The notes: generated by a model not told the origin, from the sequence alone. DNA of 64,000 nt from Panulirus ornatus (GCF_036320965.1 NC_092270.1:21864940-21928939), one strand, 5' to 3'; shown: positions 13,366 to 24,954, counted from the stretch's first letter. Made by a program: numbers and translations.

Positions 13366-13640
13366 TAATGCACCACTCCTGCCTTACTCCTGCCTCACTC
13401 CTGCCTCACTCCTGCCTTACTCCTGCCTTACTCCTGCCTTACTCCTGCCTCACTCCTGCCTCACTCCTGCCTCACTCCTGCCTCACTCCTGCCTCACTCC
13501 TGCCCTCCTCCTGCCTCACTCCTGCCTCACTCCTGCCTCACTCCTGCCTCACTCCTGCCCTCCTCCTGCCTCATTCATGCCCCCTTCCTGCCTCACTCCT
13601 GCCTCACTCCTGCCTCACTCCTGCCTCATTCATGCCCCCC
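13366..13640 (+). repeat. 12-bp minisatellite ctcctgcctcac, about 22 copies
   Basis: The unit ctcctgcctcac is repeated with the variants ctcctgccttac, ctcctgccctcc and attcatgcccc. The period is a multiple of 3, so a 4-residue cycle (SCLT/SLLP) is open over about 130 codons. That follows from the period and is not evidence of a gene. Confidence 0.95.
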
Positions 13641-13755
13641 TCCTGCACCCTCCTGAACCCCTCCCACATCCTTCCTTCCCCCTCCTTTCCCCCTCTTCCC
13701 CCTCTTTCCCCCTCCTTCCCCCTCCGTCCCCCTCCTTCTCCCTCCTACACCCACG
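13641..13755. repeat. Polypyrimidine tract (C/T only, nearly)
   Basis: Runs of ccccctccttccccctcttt continue the pyrimidine bias of the neighbouring minisatellite. The 115-bp stretch has fewer than ten purines. Confidence 0.85.
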
Positions 13756-14553
13756 TCAGAACGTAACAAACAGAAGTCGTCTGTTGGGCGGGTAATTAGG
13801 GACAAATTACTGATAATTATCTGTAGATTATCGCACTTAATCACTCCTAAATAACAGAGGATTATAATGATCAAGAATACTTATGAGGGTTGAGAGGAGC
13901 ACTATATTATATTGCAGCTCTGTTAAGGTATATTATACGGTGGGAAGAGGCAAGATAGTGCCATACTTCTCTAGACCTTTGGTGCTAAAATAGGGATATC
14001 TAGGCGGTAACCTTAGCCTTAGAGCAGGTTAATGATAGTATAGCTAATGACTTTCAACTTATGTATTCTTAATTCATGCCTTTTTGTTATATGATATAGT
14101 TATATCATACAATAATCTGGTTGTATATGGCGTGTTATAATTCATTAAATTGGTTATTGATTATATCTACTCGAAAATAGACACACACACTTTTGATGCA
14201 GACATTAACAACTGGATACAAAGTCTTGATTGCACATTTGTAATGAAAAGACAAAGCTTAAAGCTTTGATACCGCCATACAGAAGCTTAATAAGCAAAAT
14301 CCATCAGCATAGTACATTATAAAAGAAATGACCTTCAGTACAGAAACATTACAGTTTTCCTGTATTGTCTCGAAGTTATACAACGCTTATGTCTAAGTGG
14401 CTAAAATCATCTTGAATTAAATACATTTTGCTTGCAGCGTCCAGAACCACACGACAATGAACTGCTAGCAAACACCATTAGTCGAAGAGAACTGGCTGTT
14501 GGTAAATTTAACTGCTTGTATACACTATCCTGTTTACAAACGTTAGTACTAGA
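13756..14553. other. No recognisable gene; AT-rich
   Basis: AT-rich, with only short frames. No element was recognised until the PLE-derived fragment that follows. Confidence 0.4.
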
Positions 14554-14622
14554 ATATATATTTCTCTCCTGTGTCTCCCCTGATGATGTGATTATTACAT
14601 GAAAGTGCACTTGGCAACTTAC
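14554..14622 (+). mobile_element. PLE-derived terminal fragment, copy C1
   Basis: The 69-bp block matches the sequence just downstream of the PLE coding region (17405-17475) and four other copies in the window. It is truncated on both sides. Confidence 0.8.
14571..14619 (+). ncRNA. Hammerhead-ribozyme-like block, C1 (degraded)
   Basis: CTGATGA at 14580-14586, a short stem-forming segment, GAAA at 14601-14604 and the self-complementary AGTGCACT. Stem I is weakened (ggcaac in place of gggaac), and the base before GAAA is T rather than C. It is probably inactive but clearly homologous to the better copies. Confidence 0.5.
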
Positions 14623-15184
14623 CTGCAAGACAGAATCCTGCTATACCTAGTCTTTGCCAAGCCCTGAGCTGCCCTATGTATCTTGTAACTTGTTCTATGT
14701 AACCGGCTCTACCGCTCTGTATCCTTTGAATTACATGTCCTGTTTTTCATTCCAAGCAAACCTCTCTTGCAGCATTGCCAGATTAACTTGTGCATGTTGC
14801 AATCATTCTCTAACACCTCTGGTGGCCTGTATTTGTTGATCGAACCCTGGTACTCTGTATGTCTATACCACACATCGTTTGGTGTCGTGTTACACCATGA
14901 CTTTTCATCTATTCCTCACAACTCAACCCACTTAGGTTCACTTGTCACCCATCTATGTCCCACGCGTTGTACACACTGTACACTTTATACCTGCCCCCAC
15001 TTAGACATGTACTCTTCACCAATGCTATCACTGAAATGCTTTGTCTATGTTTACTAAGACGAATATAAATTATAGAATAAACTAAACATCTCTGAGCGTT
15101 TGTACACATCAGCAACACTGTGGATCAGAAGACAAACCCAACATAACTTACATCATCATATCAGAGCAACACAAACCCACAACC
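14623..15184. other. No recognisable gene
   Basis: A cysteine-rich conceptual frame of 96 codons (14767-15057) resembles no family I can name. Treated as non-coding. Confidence 0.35.
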
Positions 15185-15385
15185 TACCCTCTGCCAACAC
15201 CAGCCCACCGTCTACCATCAACAGCCCACCCTCTGCCAACACCAGCCCACCGTCTACCATCAACAGCCCACTCTCTGCCAACACCAGCCCACCCTCTGCC
15301 AACACCAGCCCACCGTCTACCATCAACAGCCCACTCTCTGCCAACACCAGCCCACTCTCTGCCAACACAAGCCCTCTCCTCCCAA
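15185..15385 (+). repeat. Minisatellite of ~21-bp subunits in ~42-bp pairs
   Basis: Two subunit types alternate: tctgccaacaccagcccac and gtctaccatcaacagcccac, with the order varying along the array. Degenerate copies (tgccaacaccagagcacacc) run on to about 15455. Confidence 0.9.
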
Positions 15386-15749
15386 CAAGACCTCACAAAT
15401 ACCAGCACTAACCCCACTCCTGCCAACACCAGAGCACACCTGCCAACACAAGAGCCACCACCAGCACTGGTGGAAGGATGGGTTAGTCCTCCCTGCACGA
15501 TGTACGACCGTTGCCTGGTTCCTCCTCAACCACAACTGTTCTAATCCCGTGGAATATCCAGTTGGCTGTAGGATCTCCCGCTTCTAAATCCCCAGAAATC
15601 TGTTTAGATTTGTTACGAGAAAGTTTGGTCATAAATCGGCAATGGCTGCATCACTCTCCATTTAACTTCTGCGCCATTTGCTACGGCGTTTAATGTCATT
15701 ACCGGGGGCTGACTTGTCTTTGTGCCGGGGAGATGGGGAAAGATGGGAG

Positions 15750-15868
<119 letters not shown>

Positions 15869-16093
15869 CAGTCGCTATTCAGTTTCTATGGCAACTCTTC
15901 ATGCTCCTAAGTTCCTCCGTGGCTTCAAATGTTTTTATCATCTTTGATCCCCTTCATTGCCATATATGTATGGACTTAGCAAAACACATAAACCAAAATG
16001 TCACATCAGGACCTATAGAGTGAGTTCAGTAGGCTCCATCACATATAATTATCAAAGTGGTTAGGTTCTTTATTAAGCCTATTCGTAGGTAAG

Positions 16094-16810
16094 ATGTCAA
16101 GTTCTGATATCAAGAACAATTTAGATTCAGTTAACAAGCTTAATGATATCAATGTTAATTTTCATTTCAAACTAGTTAGATTTGATGTTTCCTCACTGTT
16201 CACAAAAGTTCCAGTTGATGACCTTTTAGAATATCTATTTGATGTATTGGATGATATTCATTTGCCTGTTTCAAAGGCTGTCTTTACTGAATTGGTGAAA
16301 TTATGTATAAGATACAGTGTATTTCAATTTAATGGAGATTATTTGGCTGAAAAATTTGGTATGGCAATGGGTAACCCTCTTTCACCTGTACTAAGTAATC
16401 TTTATATGGAATTTTTTGAAACAAAATTACTAAAGGATATCTTACTTTCTAATGCAATTTGGTTTAGGTATGCAGATGATGTTCTTTGTGTTTGGCCAAC
16501 AATTAAAAATTTACAAGCATATATCCCTTTTCTTAACAATTAAGTACCTTCCATCAAATTTACTGTAGAAACTGAAAATAATGGTATGTTGCCATTTTTA
16601 GATGGCATGATCCATAGGCAAGGAAACAAGTTTAAGTTTAGCATATACAGAAAACCTACCAATGTATGCTCATATATCCATTATTACTCATCTCAACTTG
16701 ACAGAGTTGAATTATCATCATTCCAGTCTATGTTCCTAAGGGCATTACGTATTTGCAGTCCAGAGTTTATTGATGATGAGTTTGAGAAGATATATTCTAT
16801 TGGAGCTTAG
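16094..16810 (+). pseudogene. PLE reverse transcriptase remnant
   Basis: The conceptual product carries RFDVSSLFTKVPVDDLLEYL (RT motif region around the first catalytic Asp), then MAMGNPLSPVLSNLYMEFFE (fingers/palm) and RYADDVLCVWP, where YADD is the catalytic motif. A TAA at 16541-16543 interrupts the frame after FLNN; a single C-to-T change of CAA would account for it, and the same frame resumes directly with VPSIKFTVE, LPFLDGMI and SIYRKPTNVCSYIHYYSS. The frame then runs to a TAG at 16808. The fingers sequence upstream (15966-16064) lies in another frame. The enzyme would copy element RNA at a nicked target, but this copy is broken. Confidence 0.9.
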
Positions 16811-17327
16811 ATCTTTTATTGATAGATCCCTTAAGTTAGCAAAGAAATCATTTTATAGAGTTGACCCCAAACCTTTCATTGTCACCAAGAATCTTTTAGT
16901 TCTCCCTTTTGATAATAATTTTACTTTACTTCCCATGTAAAATATCTTAATCAAGAACTCACCACACAGTTCTGCAGGGTGCATCTTTAAAGTGCCATGT
17001 AGAAGTTGTGATAAATTTTATGTTGGGCAGACCGGTAAGGATCTTTCTGTTAGACTTAAGCAACATAAATATAGTATAAGAACGGGACAGGAATCAAATG
17101 TTTCGTTTAATCATGTTAAAGATTATGATCAAAGTATTGACTGGAGTAATGCCATCTCAGTTGTCAACTCTCACTCTTGCGCAAAGAGAAATATCAACGA
17201 ATCTTCTTTAATTGAATACACAAAGAATTGTAACTATAATATTAGTGAAGGACTATACAAATTGAATAGCTTTATTGTTGATAAAATTTGTAGAGTTCCC
17301 TTTCTTGTCCACATGATAAGTATATGA
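16803..17327 (+). pseudogene. PLE GIY-YIG endonuclease remnant
   Basis: In a frame shifted relative to the RT, LRSFIDRSLKLAKKSFY leads to a TAA at 16938. After it come SAGCIFKVPCRSCDKFYVG and QTGKDLSVRLKQHK. The spacing CIFKVPC-x2-C then YVGQTG and R-x-KQH is the PLE variant of the GIY-YIG nuclease, with the paired cysteines typical of PLEs. The frame ends at 17327. A second copy of the same segment is present at 55970-56275. The domain would nick target DNA. Confidence 0.88.
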
Positions 17328-17329
17328 TA

Positions 17330-17545
17330 CGCTTATTGCCAAACTTGAACGCACCCAACCTCCAATCGGGTAATCACACGTATCTTCGATGTGTATCAAC
17401 TGACTGTTATACATCTCTCTTGTGTCTACCCTGATAATGTGATTATTACACGAAAGTGCACTTGGCAACTTGTCGTGTTTCATTTTCCCCGTGGACTCTT
17501 AAGAATGTACTTGATCACGCGCCCAATTGTGAGCCTTTTCGGAAC
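17330..17545 (+). mobile_element. PLE 3' segment (copy C2, attached to coding remnant)
   Basis: This segment begins just after the endonuclease stop and aligns to the solo C copies at 18340, 23046, 25883 and 56803. Shared words in order are cttcgatgt-tatcaactgactgtta, ctctcttgtgtct, gtgcacttgg, cgtgtttcattttccccgtg and gatcacgcgc. Its attachment to the coding remnant is the reason I assign the whole C family to the PLE. Confidence 0.85.
17421..17470 (+). ncRNA. Hammerhead-ribozyme-like block, C2 (core mutated)
   Basis: The arrangement matches the other copies (17431-17466), but the catalytic CTGATGA has become CTGATAA, changing the invariant G8. GAAA and AGTGCACT are intact. Expected to be inactive. 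Confidence 0.55.
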
Positions 17546-17554
17546 TAAAAAGAA

Positions 17555-17850
17555 TAGTGTAGTGATCTTAGTGTGACTTTCGTGATCTTAGCGTGAAATG
17601 AGTGACCTTAAATCTAACCTAAGTTAAGTTTTACCTTGAATAAACCTAATGTAGTCTGAGTGATCTTAGTGTAACTTAAGTGATCTTGAATGCACCTTGA
17701 GTGATCGTAGATGTACTCTGAGTGACCATAGTGTACTTTGAGTGATCTGAGGTGTACTGTGAGTGATCACTGTGTACTTTGAGTGATCTTCAATATAACA
17801 TCAGTGATCTTAGGTGTGTTGTACCCTGTGTGATCGTGGATGTGTACCTC
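17555..17850. repeat. Degenerate ~20-24 bp repeat (GTGATCTTAGTGT)
   Basis: The word gagtgatcttagtgtac and close variants recur about 13 times with changing spacing. It directly follows the PLE end. Confidence 0.75.
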
Positions 17851-18174
17851 CACAACAATGCATAACTCTCCCATAAGCCAATCCTTCACCTGCATACCAT
17901 CAAAAGGTTCCATGTTATCACATTTCCCTGCCCTGGTAGCAGGCAGCCAGGCAACCCTCCCTTCCCTTCAACTCTGTTCCATTTTGTTATTCAAATTTGC
18001 CTCCAACAACAGGTGAAGTTTATTGTTGTGCTGAATTTTCCTGCACTGTCTTCCTCACCTTACATTCCCTCCTTCCCTTTATGGCACTAAGAACCAGCCA
18101 AGTTTATGGCCCACTGTGTCCTGGGGTATTCCTAACTCCAAGTGGCACCCTCTCTAACGCTGTGTGTCCCACTC
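17851..18174. other. No recognisable gene
   Basis: Pyrimidine-rich unique sequence. No family was recognised. Confidence 0.35.
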
Positions 18175-18341
18175 TGCTCCTTCCTCCTCCTCCTCCTGCT
18201 GTTGTAGTTGTTACTGTATTCTCTACAGCTTTATGTGTCCCGTCCTCCTCCTCCTCTTGGTCTTATTGTAGTTGTTGTTGTATTCTCTACAACATCATGT
18301 GCCACCCTCCCCCATCTTCCTCCTCCTCCTGCTGTTGTTCG
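18175..18341 (+). repeat. ~64-bp tandem repeat, 2.5 copies, with (TCC)n
   Basis: Each unit has (tcc)4-6, then tgttgtagttgttrytgtat and tctctacarc. Units begin near 18178, 18243 and 18306, the last being truncated by the PLE-derived copy C3. Confidence 0.75.
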
Positions 18342-18463
18342 AAAAGTTCCCAAGTGCACTTTCGTGTAATAACCACATCATCAGGGGAGACACAAGAGAG
18401 AAATATGACAGTCAGTTGATATACATCGAAGAGACGAAGCTAGGACGCCATTTGGTAAACATG
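18340..18463 (-). mobile_element. PLE-derived terminal segment, copy C3
   Basis: Reverse-strand copy from cgaaaagttcccaagtgcac to ggtaaacatg. It abuts the (TCC)-rich repeat on the left. On the right the element edge (18463) is followed by gattgtcagttgacaatc, a small inverted repeat with 8-bp arms. Confidence 0.85.
18346..18393 (-). ncRNA. Hammerhead-ribozyme-like block, C3 (core intact)
   Basis: Read on the minus strand: TCCC, CTGATGA, TGTGGTTATTACAC, GAAA, then GTGCACTT and GGGA. TCCC/GGGA can form stem I and AGTGCACT is self-complementary (stem III). The stem II strand has an A-to-G change relative to C4 and C5 that still allows a G-U pair. Confidence 0.6.
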
Positions 18464-19362
18464 CGATTGTCAGTTGACAATCTCTACGTCTGATCACTCA
18501 ACAGAATCTTTTCAATAGACGTTTGCATCACCTTATGGCAGTAGAAGACATCATACTTCTTATCTAGAATTTTGATATTTTGTTTTCCTTCTTATCTTAT
18601 CTCACTATCTCTCCCTCTAGCATTTTCTTTCTTGTTTCCTTCAAGGGCTTGTGTCCACGGCTTGTTCCTTGTTGAAGCTTTTACAAGGAAGATGTTTACA
18701 GATGACACATTGCTGGTGATGACTTCATTACCAGTAAGCCAGTGGAGTGAGGCTTACTCTGTGTGGACGTCATCTTTGCCATTCATTGATCCACTACCTT
18801 CCTGAGTGGTCAATCCTCTTCCACATTACTATTCCCTCTCATTTCCAATCAATTTTACCAATCAACACATTGTATTTGTTCCTCTCGTGTCTTCCACTTA
18901 GTTCTTCTACTGAACGGATTGGAATGTTCAAACTGATGTTCTATGTATAACTGAGCTGAACACTCCCCACCTCCTCCTCCACCTATAACAGAGTCCCATC
19001 CTTTCTATCATCAATTTCTTCCACTTGATTCTGCTGTTCCACTTCAGCTAACCTCCTTCCCGAGTCTATTCCACTGCCTCGGTAAACATAATTTATATTT
19101 TTTCTCCCCCGTTCGCCAGCCGACCTGAAATTTTTATGGATAAGCGATAATGAGCAAAAAAATGAGGTTAGATCGTGAGGCGCTGGTGAGCCCAGCCTGG
19201 CCCTAAGATGAACGTGAGTTTGAGCGAGTGGTGGTCGCCAATACATGCAGGCCCTTGGAAATGGAGGCCTTTTTAAGCGCAGGCGCTTAAATGGAAAATT
19301 TGATGTGGTTATAGACAAGGGGGGAAAGGCCGGGGCCTTGGCTGTGGTAATGAAGGAGGTGT
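18464..19362. other. No recognisable gene
   Basis: Open frames are at most 111 codons on either strand, with no recognisable domain. Possibly old repeat sequence, but nothing that I can assign. Confidence 0.35.
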
Positions 19363-19408
19363 TGGTAGTGTGGTAGTGTGGTAGTGTGGTAGTGTGGTAG
19401 TGTGGTAG
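19363..19408. repeat. 8-bp repeat (GTAGTGTG)n
   Basis: About five perfect gtagtgtg units ending in gtagga. Confidence 0.9.
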
Positions 19409-19679
19409 GAATTAGCATCTGTGATCCAGGGTCGTATGTAGAGGTTAGAGGGAATTTGATATCTTTTATTGCACTTGTTTCCTTCTTCAGACAGTTCATA
19501 TCGTGTTGTTATCTGTCTAGGCAGACAGGGATGAGGCCCTACACTCCAGGGGGCCCTCGCCTCCCTTATCTGTTACCTTATCTTATCGATTTATGAAGTT
19601 TACAATGGAACTAAGCCTCACTTCATCTTCATGTACTTGTTTCATGTTTCATAGCTTTGCTGCTTAAGCAAATCTTTCT

Positions 19680-19945
19680 CTTGTTCCCTCCGTACACTTC
19701 CACACGTCCCCTCCGTTCACTCCCTCACGTCCCTCCGTTCACTTCCTCACGTCCCTCCGTAGACTTCCTCAATTCCCTCCGTACACTTCATCACGTCCCT
19801 CCGTACACTTCCACACGTCCCCTCCGTTCACTCCCTCACATCTCTTCCGTCCACTTCCTCACGTCCCTCTGTACACTTCATCACTTCCCACGTCACTTCC
19901 TCACGTCCCCTCCGTACACTACCACTCTTCCCTCCGTACACTAAC
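19680..19945 (+). repeat. Degenerate ~20-22 bp minisatellite (CCCTCCGTACACTTCCTCACGT)
   Basis: Repeated words ccctccgtacacttc and ctcacgtcc at 19-24 bp spacing, about 12 copies, with unit-length variation. Confidence 0.8.
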
Positions 19946-20088
19946 CTAACCTTCAGTTGTGTCAACTTCTGGATTCTCGAAGAACTTCGTAAAACATATT
20001 CTGTATTAATGTCGTCATGTCCCCACATGGGCCTATATGTAGCAACCATGTCTCCCTTATTTCTCATTCTGTCAAAGTAGACAGATTC

Positions 20089-20227
<139 letters not shown>

Positions 20228-20311
20228 GTCTCAGCAGTTCATGTCACTCTGGTAACATGTTTGTGGATCTTCCTCAACAGTTCTCTATGGCACGTCAAGT
20301 GACACACAGAC

Positions 20312-20652
20312 CTGCCACACACCACAGCCAGGCCCACTCCTGCCACACACCACAACCAGGCCCACCCCTGCCACACACCACAACCAGGCCCACCCCTGCC
20401 ACACATCACAACCAGGCCCACCCCTGCCACACACCACAGCCAGGCCCACCCCTGTCACACACCACAACCAGGCCTCCCCTGCCACACATCACAACCAGGT
20501 CTACCCCTGCCACACACCACAGCCAGGCCTCCCCTGCCACACACCACAACCAGGCCCACTCCTGCCACACACCACAACCAGGCCCACCCCTGCCACACAC
20601 CACAGCCAGGCCCACCCCTGCCACACACCACAGCCAGGCCTCCCGTGCCACA
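20312..20652 (+). repeat. 28-bp minisatellite, about 12 copies
   Basis: One unit spans 20343-20370 (ccacacaccacaaccaggcc followed by cacccctg); the next starts at 20371. Variants are cacagcc/cacaacc and a two-base shortened ggcctcccctg. The reverse strand is open in several frames (VVCGRGGPGC cycles), which is an artefact of the repeat. Confidence 0.95.
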
Positions 20653-22119
20653 CGAAGCATCTATCCACACTGGAGGCAGGTGTCACTGGTCCCTGATGGC
20701 TCGCCACCTGACGCCCAGGAATAATGAATTAGAGAAAATGTCAGTACGAGTGAAGTCTCATTGGGGGAGGGGATCAGCCCCGCTCCTCCTGATCTTCCCT
20801 GTCATATATTAAAAAAATCAATACCCGAACTTGCCACAGGTTCCCTAGGATCGCCATGAGCAATATAATCACCAATCGATCAGTGATTATAGTCATTTTA
20901 TCTCTCTGTGGACTAACGTAGTGTCAGACGAAGTACAATGTAAATGCGTCACACAGGAAAACATATATTTTTGCCTCACGTCGCCGCCACACGTCGTCCC
21001 TCACTGTGAGGACTGGTGGCACCTCTGCTGTGTTCACTGCCATCATGCCTCCTCATCAGCTCCACCAATTGTCTCCGTCGATCCCATCATCTTTACCCAT
21101 AAAATATTCGGGGTCACTTAATGTTTAACAACGCGGCGAACCTGCCCTTTAAGCCTCATATTAGCCAATCAGATATTGCCTCTCTGGCCTCCATGGCTGT
21201 TGCAAGATAACCTCGCTTTTCGTATGTTAGAGTGTTATCTTGACGTATTATCTTAGTGCGTTATCTTAGTCCCATTTCGTGATGGAGGTCGTCTGGATTG
21301 CATAAAGACGTGGTAGGTGGATGTGTTATCTCCATAAGGTTGTGATATATAGGTGAACGGTGATGCACTTGTATATAACGCAGGGATGTGATCAATAGTC
21401 TCAGACAACGCCTTTGTTAGATATGTAATTGGTCGCCGCTGGGGCTCGAGATGTGGATCCAGGCTGCCCTAATACAGACCTCTTGGAACTGAGCAAACAA
21501 CGTGAGACATCCTGGAAATTACACCCTCAGTACCCCTTCCAGGAAGTGGCTTGTGGTTGTGCTGACAACAATATCAAATGGTATAAAGGAGAAGGAGGGG
21601 TGGTGGCAGAGGCAGCATGACGCCCCATGTGTGATGATGTGGTCACGAAAGTTTCTTTTGCGAACGACAATGAAATGATCATAATAAAAGCTTTAGCTGA
21701 GAGTGAGCTGACCAGTTGGTCAAATTTCCTGAGCTATGCAGTTCCACAAGCTTTCAACTGTACGTAGTGCCATGACTAGGGTGATGAAGATGATCATGAG
21801 GCCTAGTTAATGGAGGCTTCAGGATTTCAAGAGGGTTAATGGACAATGTCGAACCCCGATCTGGGGACGCCATTACTGGGGTCGACTTCCGTGATGTGCT
21901 GTGTCGTGTGCGCCCATATTCACTGGTAAATAAAGTCCTGTCCCCACGCATGGGGTCATGGACGTCTGTTTACATCGAGGCCAGAAATTAAAACTTTTAG
22001 AAGGACGAAAGATCAAGAGAATAAAGAAAGAAGAGGAAACAGTGTCGAAGAATTTTGAAGGAAATTGGAAATTTGATATTTTTTCCTCATTCTTTTAGGA
22101 AAAAGTTTGGGTGGTAAGG
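20653..22119. other. No recognisable gene
   Basis: Almost 1.5 kb with frames of up to about 66 codons and no repeats I can name. Among the least repetitive parts of the window. Confidence 0.4.
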
Positions 22120-22256
22120 GTTAAGGGAAGACTTTAGAAGGTTTAGAGTTCCAAAGCTTAACGGTGTATGAAAAGGGTCAGGTGACGGGTGCTGGGGAAG
22201 ACTTAAGAAGGAGCAGAATTCCAAAGCTAAGCGGTGTAAGGAACGAAACAGAAGTC
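22120..22256 (+). mobile_element. Family D repeat, two subunits
   Basis: Two related blocks (gaagactttagaaggtttag at 22121 and gaagacttaagaaggagcag at 22187), each followed by agttccaaagctta or aattccaaagctaa and cggtgta. The second continues aggaacgaaacag. They are reverse complements of 48980-49030 and 62712-62790. Class unknown. Confidence 0.6.
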
Positions 22257-22477
22257 ACAGTGGCGTGAATAACATTATCATAATCAGTAATTCCATGGCT
22301 GTAGGACAATGTAGTGATCTACTACATAGTAGATATAGAATGACGTATGAGTCATCTCATCTACTGGCTGCACAAGGTTGTAGCATCATCAAACTACCTG
22401 GTTATAAGATGATAAGGTAATACCCAACGATGAAGGTGTAATTGTCCTGTGACACACCAATATCTGGGTGTATGGCA

Positions 22478-22748
22478 CTGCAACACCCCCACCTACACCT
22501 CACCACTACACTACAACACCCCCACCTACACCTCACCACTACACTACAACACCCCCACCTACACCTCACCACTACACTACAACACCCCCACCTACACCTC
22601 ACCACTACACTACAACACACCCACCTACACCTCACCACTACACTACAAACACACCCACCTACAGCTCATTACTACACCACAGAACCCCGACCTACACCTC
22701 ACCACTACACCACAGAACCCCGACCTACACCTCACCACCACACTACAC
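22478..22748 (+). repeat. 33-bp minisatellite, about 8 copies
   Basis: Each unit joins aacacccccacctacacctc to accactacactac. The last three copies are diverged (cagaaccccgacctacacc). The period is a multiple of 3, so frames on both strands stay open. Confidence 0.92.
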
Positions 22749-22947
22749 CCTGGGTGTAGACATCACTAGGAGTGTGGAGGACCCGCAGGTCAGAGTGTAT
22801 TGCCTATAAGGTTGAAGATCATTAGATTATCTCACGTATAAATAGCTGGTGAAGTCTCTTAGGAAAATCTACTTAGCGGACTTAAAAGTAGCACCAAGCT
22901 AAAAGTTTCCCTGAGAGGTGGGAGTAAGTGAAGCACAATCTTTATAA

Positions 22948-23254
<307 letters not shown>

Positions 23255-23261
23255 CCCTATT

Positions 23262-23288
23262 CGTCTATCTATCTATCTGTCTATCTAT

Positions 23289-23324
<36 letters not shown>

Positions 23325-23329
23325 AAGTC

Positions 23330-23410
<81 letters not shown>
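23262..23410. repeat. Compound (TCTA)n(GA)n microsatellite
   Basis: About 15 tcta tetranucleotides with three variants (23262-23325), then aagtct and about 40 GA units (23331-23410). Confidence 0.97.
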
Positions 23411-23414
<4 letters not shown>

Positions 23415-23494
23415 GGGAAGTACCTAAAGGGATCAAACTTTACCTAAAACCCACAAGGGTTAGGTCTGTGAGGTTTAATTTCTCTATTCACCGG

Positions 23495-23590
23495 CAGGCA
23501 GGCAGGGAGGGAGTGAGGGAGGGAGTGAGGGAGGGAGGGAGTGAGGGAGAGAGGGAGGGAGGGAGAGAGAGAGAGGGAGGGAGAGAGGAA
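23495..23590. repeat. GGGA-rich imperfect repeat
   Basis: gggagggagtgagggagggag and gagagggagg words; purine-only for about 85 bp. Confidence 0.8.
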
Positions 23591-23680
23591 AGCTTATGCA
23601 CATACATTACAGGGGCCAGGTCACAGCCTCACCTTAGCCCCCACATTGCTAGAGTTAGGGAGACATCCTCTCCTGTCCTG

Positions 23681-23915
23681 CCTCACCCTAGCGAAGTTCC
23701 TCGCCCTGCCTCACCCTAGCGAAGTTCCTCGCCTTGCCTCACCCTAGCGAAGTTCTTCGCCCTGCCTCACCCTAGCGAAGTTCCTAACCCTGCTTCACCC
23801 TAGCGAAGTTCCTAGCCCTGCCTCACCCTAGCCAAGTTCCTCGCCCTGCCTCACCCTAGAGAAGTTCCTAGCCCTGCCTCACCCTAGCGAAGTTCCTCTC
23901 CCTGCCTCACCCTCG
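23681..23915 (+). repeat. 28-bp minisatellite, about 8.5 copies
   Basis: Units start at 23681, 23709 and 23737, each cctcaccctagcgaagttcc plus tcgccctg, with c/t changes and one gccaag variant. Confidence 0.95.
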
Positions 23916-24044
23916 GCAAGTTATCAATGGATGACACAGAAGGTGATGACATGAGCGAAAGAATATGACCCGAACGAAGGTCGGAGGTCATGACCCTTGC
24001 TCTGGGGTCGAGGTGAAGGGCAACCCCCTTTCCCTTCATCACAG

Positions 24045-24370
24045 GACACCCCATCATCCCTAAATGGACCTAGACTAATCCCTTAACATCCCATCACCCC
24101 TAAATGTACCGAGACCAATCTCTGGACACCTAATCCCCCACGAATCCACACAAATCAATATCTAAATACTCCTTCATCCCTAAATCTACTTAAACCAATC
24201 CCTAACTTTACTGACACCAATCCCTGAGTCTATGTACACCAGGCCCTAAACACGACCCCAATCATTCCTAAATCCATCGTAACCAATTCTCCTGATGTCA
24301 CATGCCAATCTCTGAAGTCCCTACCTTCCCTGAACCTCCCTAGGCCACAGACCTCCAGAATCAACTCCCC
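24045..24370. repeat. Strongly decayed tandem repeat (TCCCTAAAT...ACCAATC)
   Basis: The words tccctaaat and accaatccctaa recur about ten times at 25-40 bp spacing, with extensive divergence. Confidence 0.5.
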
Positions 24371-24810
24371 TTCATCCCTGAAATCTCATCCCTGACGCAC
24401 CTCCTCTCTCGGCGCCTTGTGTGACCCTGAATTATGAATATCATTGCATAATTCAACCTTGAAATTTATTCCATGAAGAATCAGAGAATAAAATATTGTC
24501 ATTAAAGCTGGCGTTTGATTTTTGTTCTGTAAAACCTTTTATACAATAGTGACGTATAGAGACGAGGTCAAGTTAGGAGACATTTCGTAGAAGATAAGAT
24601 TCTGTTCATCTATCTATTTTCTTCTTTATTTCTTCCTCTTCGGTGGGAAAAAAATATCGTCAAATTCAAATATCAAAAGGAGGAACGCTTGGTATTTTCT
24701 AATGAGTTCTGGGTGACTGCCGGAAGAAGAGATTGGCGAATAATACCATGATGTGTTGAATCTGAAATTAAGGGAGGGAAATGCGAGGCAAAGTCTGGTT
24801 TAGATAGCTT

Positions 24811-24813
<3 letters not shown>
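24371..24813. other. No recognisable gene
   Basis: Unique-looking AT-rich DNA. No frame over 60 codons and no element recognised. Confidence 0.4.

Positions 24814-24894
<81 letters not shown>
24814..24894. repeat. (TC)n microsatellite, about 40 units
   Basis: Perfect TC units. An unusual hairpin follows 12 bp later. Confidence 0.98.
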
Positions 24895-24896
<2 letters not shown>

Positions 24897-24905
24897 ACTT
24901 CCAGA

Positions 24906-24942
24906 ACCTTACAGTGAGGCAGAGGTTGCCTCACTGTAAGGT
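24906..24942. repeat. Perfect inverted repeat, 16-bp arms, 5-nt loop
   Basis: accttacagtgaggca (24906-24921), loop gaggt, then its exact reverse complement (24927-24942). Confidence 0.95.
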
Positions 24943-24954
24943 CACAATATGAAC

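Larger units (their letters stand above)
15955..17545 (+). mobile_element. Penelope-like retroelement (PLE), decayed copy
   Basis: In order on the + strand: a 5' reverse-transcriptase fragment (YGLSKTHKPKC, 15969-16001), RT palm sequence with RYADDVLCVWP, a GIY-YIG-type endonuclease, then a non-coding 3' segment (17330-17545) shared with five solo copies in this window. RT plus C-terminal GIY-YIG is the defining architecture of canonical PLEs. The copy lacks the N-terminal region. It has an in-frame TAG at 16062, an in-frame TAA at 16541, a frame change near 16803 and a TAA at 16938. Codon choice is AT-rich, unlike the flanking GC-richer minisatellites. It cannot encode an active enzyme as it stands. 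Confidence 0.9.

Noticed and set aside
19942..19960. Telomere-type (TTAGG)n
   Set aside because: Only ctaacctaacc, about two units, with no array. It is not a telomeric or subtelomeric signal.
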